This document shows, in pieces, positions 6,546-14,175 of a stretch of 19,377 bases of DNA. The notes beneath the pieces were generated by a model. That model had not been told where the DNA came from, did no database searches, and worked only from the letters and a program-made list of their open reading frames with translations. Numbering within the stretch: position 1 is the first letter of the stretch; each line of letters starts with the position of its first letter. This DNA comes from CAYYDH01 sp964470615 (GTDB lineage Bacteria > Patescibacteriota > Minisyncoccia > Minisyncoccales > GWA2-38-27). The stretch lies in the NCBI GenBank assembly GCA_964470615.1, contig CAYYDH010000007.1, positions 1 through 19,377 of the forward strand. Direction: 5' to 3'. A program made the position numbers and the translations under genes.

Positions 6546-7178
6546 ATGGAAACAATACTTTTAACTTCAGCCGGAATGAACGTTAAGGAAGAGATTTTAA
6601 AGATTCTTCCTAAACCAGCGAACCAAATAAAATTGGCCCATATTACAACCGCTAAGAATCCACGTTTGGAAAAGAACCCCGATTATATTATCAAAGAAAA
6701 AAAGATAATGGCCGAGATCGGTTTTCAAGTAGAAGATATTGATATTAAAGAGAAGAAGGAGAGCGATTTAAAAAGGATATTAGCTGATAAGGATGTAATT
6801 TACGTGCAAGGCGGTAATACTTTTTATTTATTAAAATATGTGAGAGAAAGCGGTTTTGATAAAGTTGCTAAAGACTTAATCAGCAAGGGTATGATATATA
6901 TTGGGGTTAGCGCTGGAAGTTATATCGCTTGCCCGACTATCGAGGTTGCTGGGTGGTCACATGAAGACGATAATATAGTCGGGTTAACTAACTTAAAAGC
7001 AATGAACCTTGTCCCATTTTTGATAAAGGCTCATTATAGTCCAGAATACAAAGAAGTGGTTATAGAAGGTATTAAAAATTCAAAATATCCGGTGAGAATA
7101 CTAACCGATGATCAAGCCATTTTAGTTAAGAACGGAAAAGCAAAATTAGTTGGTAAGGGCAAAGAGATAAGACTATGA
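6546..7178 (+). CDS. Peptidase S51 family protein (PepE/cyanophycinase-like)
   Basis: 210 residues, the usual size for the aspartyl dipeptidase (PepE) branch of family S51. The nucleophile elbow is GVSAGSYIACPTIEVA with Ser122, and YVQGGNTFYLL (86-96) is the family glycine-rich strand before it. His163 in KAHYSPEY is a candidate catalytic histidine. The acidic partner is less clear. PepE enzymes cleave Asp-X dipeptides in the cytoplasm. Related proteins include cyanophycinases, but the short length and lack of a signal peptide favour a cytoplasmic dipeptidase. The stop codon overlaps the next start (ATGA), so the two genes are translationally coupled. No Shine-Dalgarno sequence is obvious before the ATG. 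Confidence 0.85.
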   Translation: METILLTSAGMNVKEEILKILPKPANQIKLAHITTAKNPRLEKNPDYIIKEKKIMAEIGFQVEDIDIKEKKESDLKRILADKDVIYVQGGNTFYLLKYVRESGFDKVAKDLISKGMIYIGVSAGSYIACPTIEVAGWSHEDDNIVGLTNLKAMNLVPFLIKAHYSPEYKEVVIEGIKNSKYPVRILTDDQAILVKNGKAKLVGKGKEIRL

Positions 7179-7669
7179 AAATAGCGATAATTTCTGACAC
7201 GCACGGTAACTTGGCTAATATTAAAAGGATTCTAGACTGGTTAGCTAGGGAGAAAATAAGCTTTATTATTCATTGCGGAGACGTAGCTGGATCAGCTGCC
7301 TTGCGCGATGGATTTGGTAAGTTTGATGGTAAAATTCTGCTTGTGATGGGCAATGCTGATTTTGGGTTTAAAGAAGACTATGAAATTTTGCCTGACATTA
7401 AAGTATTTGAGAAGCAGGGCGAAGTAGTTTTAGATAAGAAGCAAATTGCTTTTGCCCACTATCTTGAACCAGCAAGAGACCTGGCAAACAGCGGAAAGTA
7501 TAACTTAGTTTTTTACGGTCACACTCATCGGCCCTGGGAAGAGAAAATAGGGGATTGCAGGATAGTTAATCCGGGCGAAGCAGCTGGTCAGTACCAGAAA
7601 TCCACCTTTGCTGTTTATAATACTCAGACAGAAAAGCTAGAATTAAAGATACTGGAATTACTAGCTTAA
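7175..7669 (+). CDS. YfcE/MJ0936-type metallophosphoesterase
   Basis: 164 residues with the complete calcineurin-like set of metal ligands: DTH (Asp8, His10), GD (Asp36), GNAD (Asn60), AHY (His95) and GHTH (His116, His118). Size and motif spacing match the small YfcE/MJ0936 phosphodiesterases, cytoplasmic dimetal enzymes active in vitro on cyclic phosphodiester or bis-pNPP substrates. The true substrate is not deducible. The start overlaps the stop of the S51 peptidase gene by 4 bp (ATGA), so the two form a coupled pair. The gene ends 52 bp before secD, which has its own promoter. Confidence 0.9.
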   Translation: MKIAIISDTHGNLANIKRILDWLAREKISFIIHCGDVAGSAALRDGFGKFDGKILLVMGNADFGFKEDYEILPDIKVFEKQGEVVLDKKQIAFAHYLEPARDLANSGKYNLVFYGHTHRPWEEKIGDCRIVNPGEAAGQYQKSTFAVYNTQTEKLELKILELLA

Positions 7670-7682
7670 ACGCTGTTACTTC

Positions 7683-7711
7683 TTCTCAAAGATTTTGTTT
7701 TGTGTTATACT
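7683..7711 (+). promoter_or_regulatory. Promoter of secD
   Basis: TTCTCA (7683-7688, 4 of 6), a 17-base spacer, then TATACT (7706-7711, 5 of 6) with an upstream TGT making an extended -10. The start would be near 7718, only about 4 bases before the secD ATG at 7722. This predicts a leaderless secDF mRNA. Confidence 0.6.
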
Positions 7712-7721
7712 CTTAAATTGT

Positions 7722-9122
7722 ATGAAAAAGAAAAGAGTCTATTGGTTGCTACTTTTAATTATTGTTTTGGCTTTTTTTGCTGTTAATCTAGACTACCCGA
7801 AATACTTTGACTACGGCGTTGATTTTGTTAAAGCCAGAACCGGCTGGAACGTTCCTCACTTTTGGGACGTGCCTTTTAAATTGGGCTTGGATTTGCAAGG
7901 AGGCACTCACTTAATATACGAAGCTAATCTGTCCACTATCAGCGAGGAAGACTATTCTTCTGCCATGCAAGGCTTAAGAGATATTATTGAAAGAAGGATA
8001 AATATCTTCGGCATTCAGGAACCCTTAGTCCAAACTCAAGAAGCAGCTGGTCACTACAGGTTGATTGTGGAACTGGCTGGGATAAAGGATCCAGCCGAAG
8101 CCATTAAGATGATAGGCCAGACCCCATTTTTGGAATTTAAAGAACAGAGGACAGAAGAAGAAATTCAGAGGATTGCTGATAAGATTAAAGAAATAGAGGA
8201 TAAAAATTTGACAACCTTGGAAGAAATTCAGCAGGTTCCAGATTGGCAATTGGTTTTTGAAGACCCTTATTTCAAACCGACCGATCTAACCGGCAAATAT
8301 CTTAAGAAAGCAGACTTGAACTTTGACCCCAATACTTCCAAACCCTTGATTTCCCTTCAGTTCAACGACGAGGGTTCAAAGATTTTTGAAGACCTGACTG
8401 CCAACAATGTCGGCAAGCAGATAGCAATCTATATCGACAACGTTCAGCTTTCAGCTCCGGTTGTCCAGGAGAAGATTACTGGCGGCAGAGCCCAGATTAC
8501 AGGTAGTTTTACTCTTGTCTCAGCTAAAGAGCTAGTGAGGAATTTAAACGCTGGCGCCTTGCCTGTGCCGATAGAATTGATTTCCCAGCAATCAATAGGG
8601 CCAACCCTGGGCGCAGTATCTTTGCAAAAAAGCTTGGTCGCTGGTATTTATGGGTTTTTGGCAGTAGTTATCTTTATGACAGCGTTTTACCGCTTGCCAG
8701 GTCTTTTTGCTTCCTTGGCCCTGGCAATATATATCGCTCTAGTTATGGCTATTTTCAAACTGGTGTCAGTAACTTTAACTTTAGCCGGTATCGGCGGGTT
8801 TATTCTTTCAATCGGCATGGCAGTCGACGCCAATGTTTTGATTTTTTCCAGAATGCGAGAGGAGCTTGCTTTGGGAAAGGGTTTTGGCGTTTCTCTAGAA
8901 GAGGGCTTCAGAAGAAGCTGGTCAGCTATTCGCGATGGAAACTTCACTACTTTATTGGTAGCGGCGATTCTGTTTGCCTTTGGAACCAGCTTTATCAAAG
9001 GGTTTGCCTTAACCTTAAGCATTGGTATTTTGCTGAGCATGTTTTCGGCCATTATTATCACCAGAACTTTACTCCGGGTTTTTGTCGGCACCAGAATAGA
9101 AAAATGGAGATGGCTTTACTAA
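7722..9122 (+). CDS. secD: Protein translocase subunit SecD
   Basis: 466 residues from ATG 7722. A longer reading from TTG 7695 is rejected because it runs through the promoter -10 box and adds MFCVILLNC ahead of an ordinary lysine-rich start. Residues 5-22 are the first membrane helix. GLDLQGGTHL (55-64) is the SecD signature at the start of the large extracytoplasmic domain. Five more membrane segments follow from about residue 300, including GMAVDANVLIFSRMREE (~365-381), the conserved charged helix linked to proton use. SecD with SecF uses the proton motive force to pull exported proteins off SecYEG. secF begins 4 bp later. Confidence 0.96.
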   Translation: MKKKRVYWLLLLIIVLAFFAVNLDYPKYFDYGVDFVKARTGWNVPHFWDVPFKLGLDLQGGTHLIYEANLSTISEEDYSSAMQGLRDIIERRINIFGIQEPLVQTQEAAGHYRLIVELAGIKDPAEAIKMIGQTPFLEFKEQRTEEEIQRIADKIKEIEDKNLTTLEEIQQVPDWQLVFEDPYFKPTDLTGKYLKKADLNFDPNTSKPLISLQFNDEGSKIFEDLTANNVGKQIAIYIDNVQLSAPVVQEKITGGRAQITGSFTLVSAKELVRNLNAGALPVPIELISQQSIGPTLGAVSLQKSLVAGIYGFLAVVIFMTAFYRLPGLFASLALAIYIALVMAIFKLVSVTLTLAGIGGFILSIGMAVDANVLIFSRMREELALGKGFGVSLEEGFRRSWSAIRDGNFTTLLVAAILFAFGTSFIKGFALTLSIGILLSMFSAIIITRTLLRVFVGTRIEKWRWLY

Positions 9123-9126
9123 AAGT

Positions 9127-10023
9127 ATGATGATAAGATACACAAAAATTAGAATAGTTTATTTCATCTTTTCTGCTATTTTGCTTGCAGCCAGCATTTC
9201 AGTGCTTGTTGTTTTTGGGTTGAAGCCTGGCATTGATTTTACCGGCGGCTCGATATTAGAGCTTCAATATCTGGGAGATAGGCCCTTAAACCAGGATATA
9301 GTTAAGGCGCTTGAAGGCATTGATCTAGGTCAGATTATGGTCCAATCAGCAGGAGATAAGGGCGCTATTTTAAGGATGAAAGACATCTCAGATAATATTC
9401 ATGAAGACATCTTGGCGAGGCTGGGGAAGGGTGAGGGCAGAATAGAAGAAGTAAGATTTGAAACAATTGGTCCGACCATCGGTAGGGAATTGAGGAGCAA
9501 AACAAAGATAGTTGCGGTTGTGGCTCTTTTTGCAATGTTTGCCTATATCGTCCTGGCTTTTAGGAGGGTGCAAAGGCCCCTAAGGTCATGGCAATACGGA
9601 GTTTCAACCATTATTACTTTAGCTCACGATATTATAATTCCTTTGGGAGTTTTTGCGGTTCTCGGCAGATATTATAATGTAGAGATATCTATACCAGTTA
9701 TCGCTGCTTTGTTGACTGTGCTTGGGTATTCGATAAATAATACTATTGTTGTTTTTGACAGAATACGGGAGAATCTTTTCAAAGGAGGGGAGTCTTTTGA
9801 AGAAATTGTCGATAGGAGCTTGAACCAAACCTTAGCTCGTCAAATTAATACCTCTTTGACTGTTTTGCTTACCTTGACGGCGCTTTACGTGTTTGGAGGG
9901 GAAACCTTAAAGTACTTTGTTCTAGCTTTGATTTTGGGCACGGTCGTCGGAACTTATTCTTCCTTCTTTCTTTCCGCGCACCTATTGGTTTCCTGGTACA
10001 GACTAAGGCATCCGGTAAAATAG
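9127..10023 (+). CDS. secF: Protein translocase subunit SecF
   Basis: 298 residues. A second ATG at 9130 would lose one residue. The first membrane helix (~9-28) is followed by PGIDFTGGSILEL (33-45), the SecF signature. Five more helices come after ~residue 125, with GYSINNTIVVFDRIREN (~200-216), the partner of the charged SecD helix. Length is normal for a stand-alone SecF. It is 4 bp after secD and no terminator lies between, so the two are co-transcribed and should assemble as the membrane SecDF motor. A new promoter starts 9 bp after the stop. Confidence 0.96.
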   Translation: MMIRYTKIRIVYFIFSAILLAASISVLVVFGLKPGIDFTGGSILELQYLGDRPLNQDIVKALEGIDLGQIMVQSAGDKGAILRMKDISDNIHEDILARLGKGEGRIEEVRFETIGPTIGRELRSKTKIVAVVALFAMFAYIVLAFRRVQRPLRSWQYGVSTIITLAHDIIIPLGVFAVLGRYYNVEISIPVIAALLTVLGYSINNTIVVFDRIRENLFKGGESFEEIVDRSLNQTLARQINTSLTVLLTLTALYVFGGETLKYFVLALILGTVVGTYSSFFLSAHLLVSWYRLRHPVK

Positions 10024-10031
10024 CTTTCCCA

Positions 10032-10060
10032 TTGACAAAGAATACTAAAAATGGTTAAAT
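10032..10060 (+). promoter_or_regulatory. Promoter of the sigma4/HARE-HTH gene
   Basis: Consensus TTGACA (10032-10037), 17-base spacer, then TTAAAT (10055-10060, 4 of 6) with TGG before it as an extended -10. This predicts a 5' leader of about 40 bases. A CATAAT at 10092-10097 could serve as a second, leaderless start. No Shine-Dalgarno sequence is visible before the ATG. Confidence 0.55.
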
Positions 10061-10108
10061 AGTATAACCTAATCATAAACTGTTAATAACTCATAATGAT
10101 TAAAAAAT

Positions 10109-11137
10109 ATGAAGTTTGATTATAAGAAAATTTGCCAGAATCTATTAAAAGGTCTTCCTCAAAGAACCGTTGATGTTATTGAGGGACGTTTTGGTTTAAA
10201 AGGCGGAGAAGGAAAAACCCTAGAGGCGATTGGCGTAGATTATAGCATAACCAGGGAAAGGGTTCGCCAAGTCGCCGAAGAAGGTTTTTCTAAGATTCGT
10301 CCCAGGACTGGAGAATACCAAAAAGTTTTCCAGTATTTTGGCGATACTTTGAAGTCCTTTGGCGATTTAAAAAAAGAGGATAATTTACTTTTTTATCTTG
10401 GCGGAGAGAAATTCCAAAACCAGGTTTCTTTTCTTTTGACCCTAGACAGCAGTTTCAAAAGACTAAGCGAAGATAAGGATTTCTACGCTTTCTGGGCCAG
10501 AAGAGACGACGCTGCAGGTTTAGCTAAAAAAGTAGCTAGCTTGATGGTAAACAGATTTGAGGTTGAGAAAAAGCCAATTACTCTAGATAGGCTTTTTGCT
10601 TTAGCAAAAGACGGGTTGCTTGGTATTTTGGGGAAAAAAGCTAGCAAGAATATTTTAAACTCCTATTTAGAAATTTCTAAAAGAATTCAAACCAATAACC
10701 AAGGCCAGTTTGGTTTAAAAAACTGGGTTGAAATAAATCCGCGAGGGATAAAAGACAAGGCTTACTTAGTTTTGAGAAACGAAGGAAAGCCTCTCCATTT
10801 TGCCCAAGTCGCCTTATGTATCGAAAAGCTTCCAGTGGGAAACCAAAGAAAAGTTCACGTTGCTACCGTTCATAACGAGCTGATAAAAGACTCAAGGTTT
10901 GTTTTGGTAGGTCGGGGCCTTTATGCTTTAAAAGAATGGGGCTATCAGCCAGGCGTAGTCAAGGATGTTATTTTAAGCGTGTTGAAAGAAGCAAAAATGC
11001 CTCTTTCTAGGGAAGACATTATCAAAAGGGTTTTTGAGCAACGCTTTGTAAAAGGAAATACTGTTTCGCTGAATTTACGCGATAAAAACTATTTTTTGAG
11101 AGACGAAGACGGCAAGTATCAGGTAAAAGAAGCCTAA
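10109..11137 (+). CDS. Sigma-region-4 plus HARE-HTH domain protein (putative transcription regulator)
   Basis: 342 residues in three parts. Residues 15-64 match sigma70 region 4, with the helix-turn-helix TLEAIGVDYSITRERVRQVAEEG (in pieces: TLEAIG 37-42, ITRERVRQV 47-55). Residues ~70-205 are helical and unassigned. Residues ~211-278 match the HARE-HTH fold also found in RNA polymerase delta subunits (AQVALCIEK, VHVATVHNELIKDSRFVLVGRGLYAL). Residues ~282-342 look like another winged helix (MPLSREDIIKRVFE, YFLRDEDGKYQ). There is no sigma region 2, so it cannot open a promoter as an ordinary sigma factor. It may bind polymerase or DNA as an accessory factor. The membrane protein gene starts 18 bp later. 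Confidence 0.8.
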   Translation: MKFDYKKICQNLLKGLPQRTVDVIEGRFGLKGGEGKTLEAIGVDYSITRERVRQVAEEGFSKIRPRTGEYQKVFQYFGDTLKSFGDLKKEDNLLFYLGGEKFQNQVSFLLTLDSSFKRLSEDKDFYAFWARRDDAAGLAKKVASLMVNRFEVEKKPITLDRLFALAKDGLLGILGKKASKNILNSYLEISKRIQTNNQGQFGLKNWVEINPRGIKDKAYLVLRNEGKPLHFAQVALCIEKLPVGNQRKVHVATVHNELIKDSRFVLVGRGLYALKEWGYQPGVVKDVILSVLKEAKMPLSREDIIKRVFEQRFVKGNTVSLNLRDKNYFLRDEDGKYQVKEA

Positions 11138-11155
11138 TACAAATTAAAAAGGCAA

Positions 11156-12466
11156 ATGCCTGTGGAATTTTTAGACTTTTTGAACGGTTTTTTTAAAAAC
11201 CTCGTTCCATACTTAAGCTTTATCTGGCAAATAATTAAGGCCTGGTGGTGGGTGCCGCTGCCTTTTATTTTATGGCGGCGCCTGCTTTTTTTGTGGCTAT
11301 GGTGGAGGCAGGAGCTCTGGGCGCCTACTCAGAAACAAGTTTTGCTTGAGATAAAAATACCCAAAGAAGTGTTAAAACCTATCCGGGCGATGGAGCAGGT
11401 TTTTGCTGGAATTCATTCGCTTCACGATGTTGTTGTTTGGAGAGAAAAATGGATAGAAGGCCAGTTTCAGTTAAGCGTTAGCTTGGAGATAGTCAGTATC
11501 GGCGGAGAGGTACATTTTTTTATGCGTACGCCTGCCTCTTTTCGGGCTGTTTTGGAAGCTAACGTCTATTCTCAGTATCCCGAAGTAGAGATTACTGAAG
11601 CTGAAGACTATACTAAAAAAGTTCCTCAAGATATTCCCAATAAAGGCTGGGATCTTTTTGGTTTTGATATGACTGCTACTAAGCCTAATCCTTACCCTAT
11701 TAAAACTTACAAGCTTTTTGAGACAGAAAAAGAGGCCCTTGAGGAAAAAAGAATTGACCCCTTGGCTAATTTGATAGAAGGGATGGCTGGTTTGAAACCA
11801 GGGGAGCAGCTCTGGGTTCAAGTTATTGCTAAACCCATAAGAACAGAGGTTCCTTGGGTAAAGGAGGGAGAAGAGCTTATCAACGAAATTGCTAAAAGGT
11901 CTGAAAAGACCCCGGGAAGAGCCCCTTTGATTAAAGAGGCGATTGATATGATGATAAGCGGAGAACCGCCGAAAGAACCTACCAAAAAAGAAGAAGTTAT
12001 TCCTGCGGAAATGAGAATGACGCCAGGAGAGAGAGATCTAGTTGTGGCAATAGAAGAAAAAATCCACAAATTCGGCTTTTCTTGCACCGCCAGGTTTATT
12101 TACCTCGGCGAAAGAGATGTATTCTTTAAAGGCAAGGCTAGAATTCCCTTTTCTTTTTACAAAGAGATCTCTTACGAAGAGCTCGGCGGGTTGAAGCCCT
12201 GGAAGGTTACTCAAACCAAAATTAAAACAGTATTCTTGTGGTTTTTAGATAAAAGGAGGGAATTTGTTAGAAAAAGAAGCTTATTCTTGCACTATGCCAA
12301 AAGATTCCCGCCGCTGTTTCCTAAGCCAGGCGGAACTTTTGTCTTGAACACCGAAGAAGTAGCCACTTTGTTTCATTTTCCAGGTAGAACTACAGCTCCA
12401 GCTCCAACTTTCTCTCGCATCGAATCAAAGAAAGGCGAAGCTCCTCCTGGTTTGCCGATGGAATAG
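11156..12466 (+). CDS. Membrane protein resembling the N-terminal half of TraG/VirB4-like ATPases
   Basis: 436 residues. Residues ~18-56 are hydrophobic and very tryptophan-rich (AWWWVPLPFILWRRLLFLWL), giving one or two membrane helices near the N-terminus. The rest is soluble and mostly charged, with no Walker motif. Near the C-terminus, LNTEEVATLFHFPG followed by a proline-rich end (SKKGEAPPGLP) resembles the (S/N)xEELATLWHLP segment that directly precedes the ATPase domain in long single-chain TraG-like proteins of Firmicutes. The next gene is exactly such an ATPase domain. I infer that this protein and the ATPase are two halves of that architecture. Family level is moderate, function uncertain. 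Confidence 0.65.
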   Translation: MPVEFLDFLNGFFKNLVPYLSFIWQIIKAWWWVPLPFILWRRLLFLWLWWRQELWAPTQKQVLLEIKIPKEVLKPIRAMEQVFAGIHSLHDVVVWREKWIEGQFQLSVSLEIVSIGGEVHFFMRTPASFRAVLEANVYSQYPEVEITEAEDYTKKVPQDIPNKGWDLFGFDMTATKPNPYPIKTYKLFETEKEALEEKRIDPLANLIEGMAGLKPGEQLWVQVIAKPIRTEVPWVKEGEELINEIAKRSEKTPGRAPLIKEAIDMMISGEPPKEPTKKEEVIPAEMRMTPGERDLVVAIEEKIHKFGFSCTARFIYLGERDVFFKGKARIPFSFYKEISYEELGGLKPWKVTQTKIKTVFLWFLDKRREFVRKRSLFLHYAKRFPPLFPKPGGTFVLNTEEVATLFHFPGRTTAPAPTFSRIESKKGEAPPGLPME

Positions 12467-12481
12467 ATGTGCTGTTTAAGC

Positions 12482-12491
12482 TATAATGGAG
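12482..12491 (+). promoter_or_regulatory. -10 box and possible ribosome binding site before the TraG-like ATPase gene
   Basis: A perfect TATAAT (12482-12487) would start RNA near 12494, two bases before the ATG at 12496, but no good -35 box is seen. The following GGAG (12488-12491) is 4 bases from the ATG and could act as a tight Shine-Dalgarno site on a longer mRNA from upstream. Confidence 0.4.
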
Positions 12492-12495
12492 TATT

Positions 12496-14175
12496 ATGGC
12501 GAACGGAGAAATAAGCTTTTTTGCTGAAACAACCTTCCGCAACACCGAAAAGAAATTCGGTATTAGAACCGACGATAGGCGTCGGCATCTTTATGTTATC
12601 GGGAAAACCGGCATGGGTAAAACCGCCATGATTCAAAATATGGCTATTCAGGATATTCAGAATGGCAAGGGGGTTGGATTTGTCGACCCCCATGGCGAAG
12701 CAGCCGAAGAGTTGCTGGATTTTATTCCTTCCAACCGGATAAACGACGTCGTTTATTTCAACCCGGCTGACTTGGATTATCCCATTGCTTTTAACGTAAT
12801 GGAAAAGGTTGACTTAGCCCACCGGCATTTGGTGGCCGGCGGCTTGATGGGAGTTTTTAAGAAAATCTGGCCCGATGTTTGGTCGGCCCGCATGGAATAT
12901 ATCTTAAACAATACTATTTTGTCTTTGCTTGAATACCCTGGGTCTACGCTTCTTGGGGTTAACCGTATGTTGTCAGACGCTGAGTTCCGTAAAAAAGTAG
13001 TGGAAAAAATCACTGACCCGGTTGTAAAGGCTTTTTGGATAAACGAATTTTCCCGTTACAGCCAAAACTACGAAGTAGAGGCCACAGCAGCCATTCAAAA
13101 TAAGGTCGGTCAGTTTATTTCCGCTCCTCTTATCCGTAATATTATCGGTCAGGTAGATTCGGCTATTGATATGAGGAAAATAATGGACGAAGGAAAGATT
13201 TTGATAATGAATCTTTCCAAGGGTCGGATTGGCGAAGACAACTCCACTCTTTTAGGAGCTCTTTTGATAACAAAAATGCAGTTGGCCGCGATGTCGCGTG
13301 TTGATATCCCGGAGAAGCAGAGAAAAGATTTTTATCTATACGTTGACGAATTCCAAAACTTTGCTACTGAATCTTTTGCCTCCATTTTGTCTGAAGCCAG
13401 GAAATACCGGCTGGCCTTGATTCTGGCTCACCAATATATCGCTCAGATGGAAGAAGAGGTGCGCGACGCTGTTTTTGGGAACGTTGGTACATTGATTTCT
13501 TTTCGGGTCGGAGCCGAAGATGCCGAATTTTTAGAAAAAGAGCTTAACCCGGAGTTTACCGCCCTAGACCTGGTAAACTTAACTAAATACAATATTTATT
13601 TAAAACTAATGATTGATGGGGTAGCTGGTCGGCCGTTTTCTGCTAGAACGCTAAAACCATTTGTGAATCCTGAAGCTCCGTGCAAAGAAAAGATCATTAA
13701 TGTTTCTCGCGAAAGATACGGCGCTTCTAGAAAAATCGTCGAAGACAAGATCGTAAAGTGGCTGGGCTTGGACGAATTGCCTGCGAGCATGCCGATTTCC
13801 GCGAAGAAGCAGGCGCTTTACGATGCCACCTGTGCTGAATGCGGGAAATCAACCAAAGTGGTGTTTCAGCCAGACGGCACCAGACCAGTTTATTGCAAGT
13901 CTTGTTTGAAGAAGATTAAAGAGTCGCCGGAAAAGAAGACCGTCGGCGAGTCCAATAGCGCTTCGTTCGTCAAGCCTACTGCTCCGCCATTTTCTTTGGA
14001 TGAAGCGACCGATGATTCTTTTGTTTCTTTTGGCAGATCTAAAAAAGCCGCGCCAGCTGAAGATCCATTGAGAAAGAAGCGCAAAGCAGTCGATTTAGCC
14101 GACCTTAAAAGCACCTTGAAGGAAGCTTTAAACAAATTTAAAAACGATGGCCAGCAAGGCGACAAAAACCCTTAA
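12496..14175 (+). CDS. VirD4/TraG-like ATPase with C-terminal CxxC-x17-CxxC zinc ribbon
   Basis: 559 residues. It lacks the N-terminal membrane part of coupling proteins and begins almost at the ATPase core. Walker A is GKTGMGKT (36-43), FVDPHGEAAEELL (62-74) is the TraG/HerA-like strand, and Walker B is YVDEFQNFA (282-290). LAHQYIAQM (310-318) is the sensor-like region. Residues 446-470 hold Cys446-x2-Cys449-x17-Cys467-x2-Cys470, a CxxC-x17-CxxC zinc ribbon seen in Patescibacteria. The tail is low-complexity, lysine-rich and ends in a short helix. Family members pump DNA or protein across membranes. No relaxase or VirB genes are nearby, so conjugation is not implied. It overlaps pgk by 29 bp. 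Confidence 0.85.
   Translation: MANGEISFFAETTFRNTEKKFGIRTDDRRRHLYVIGKTGMGKTAMIQNMAIQDIQNGKGVGFVDPHGEAAEELLDFIPSNRINDVVYFNPADLDYPIAFNVMEKVDLAHRHLVAGGLMGVFKKIWPDVWSARMEYILNNTILSLLEYPGSTLLGVNRMLSDAEFRKKVVEKITDPVVKAFWINEFSRYSQNYEVEATAAIQNKVGQFISAPLIRNIIGQVDSAIDMRKIMDEGKILIMNLSKGRIGEDNSTLLGALLITKMQLAAMSRVDIPEKQRKDFYLYVDEFQNFATESFASILSEARKYRLALILAHQYIAQMEEEVRDAVFGNVGTLISFRVGAEDAEFLEKELNPEFTALDLVNLTKYNIYLKLMIDGVAGRPFSARTLKPFVNPEAPCKEKIINVSRERYGASRKIVEDKIVKWLGLDELPASMPISAKKQALYDATCAECGKSTKVVFQPDGTRPVYCKSCLKKIKESPEKKTVGESNSASFVKPTAPPFSLDEATDDSFVSFGRSKKAAPAEDPLRKKRKAVDLADLKSTLKEALNKFKNDGQQGDKNP

Noticed and set aside
10109..11137. Calling this gene a sigma factor
   Set aside because: Only region 4 is recognisable; no region 2 motif is present, so a full sigma factor call is not supported.
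12496..14175. Conjugative transfer or integrated element
   Set aside because: The VirD4/TraG-like ATPase is alone: no relaxase, VirB/T4SS set, integrase, att repeats or tRNA target, and it is embedded among housekeeping genes.
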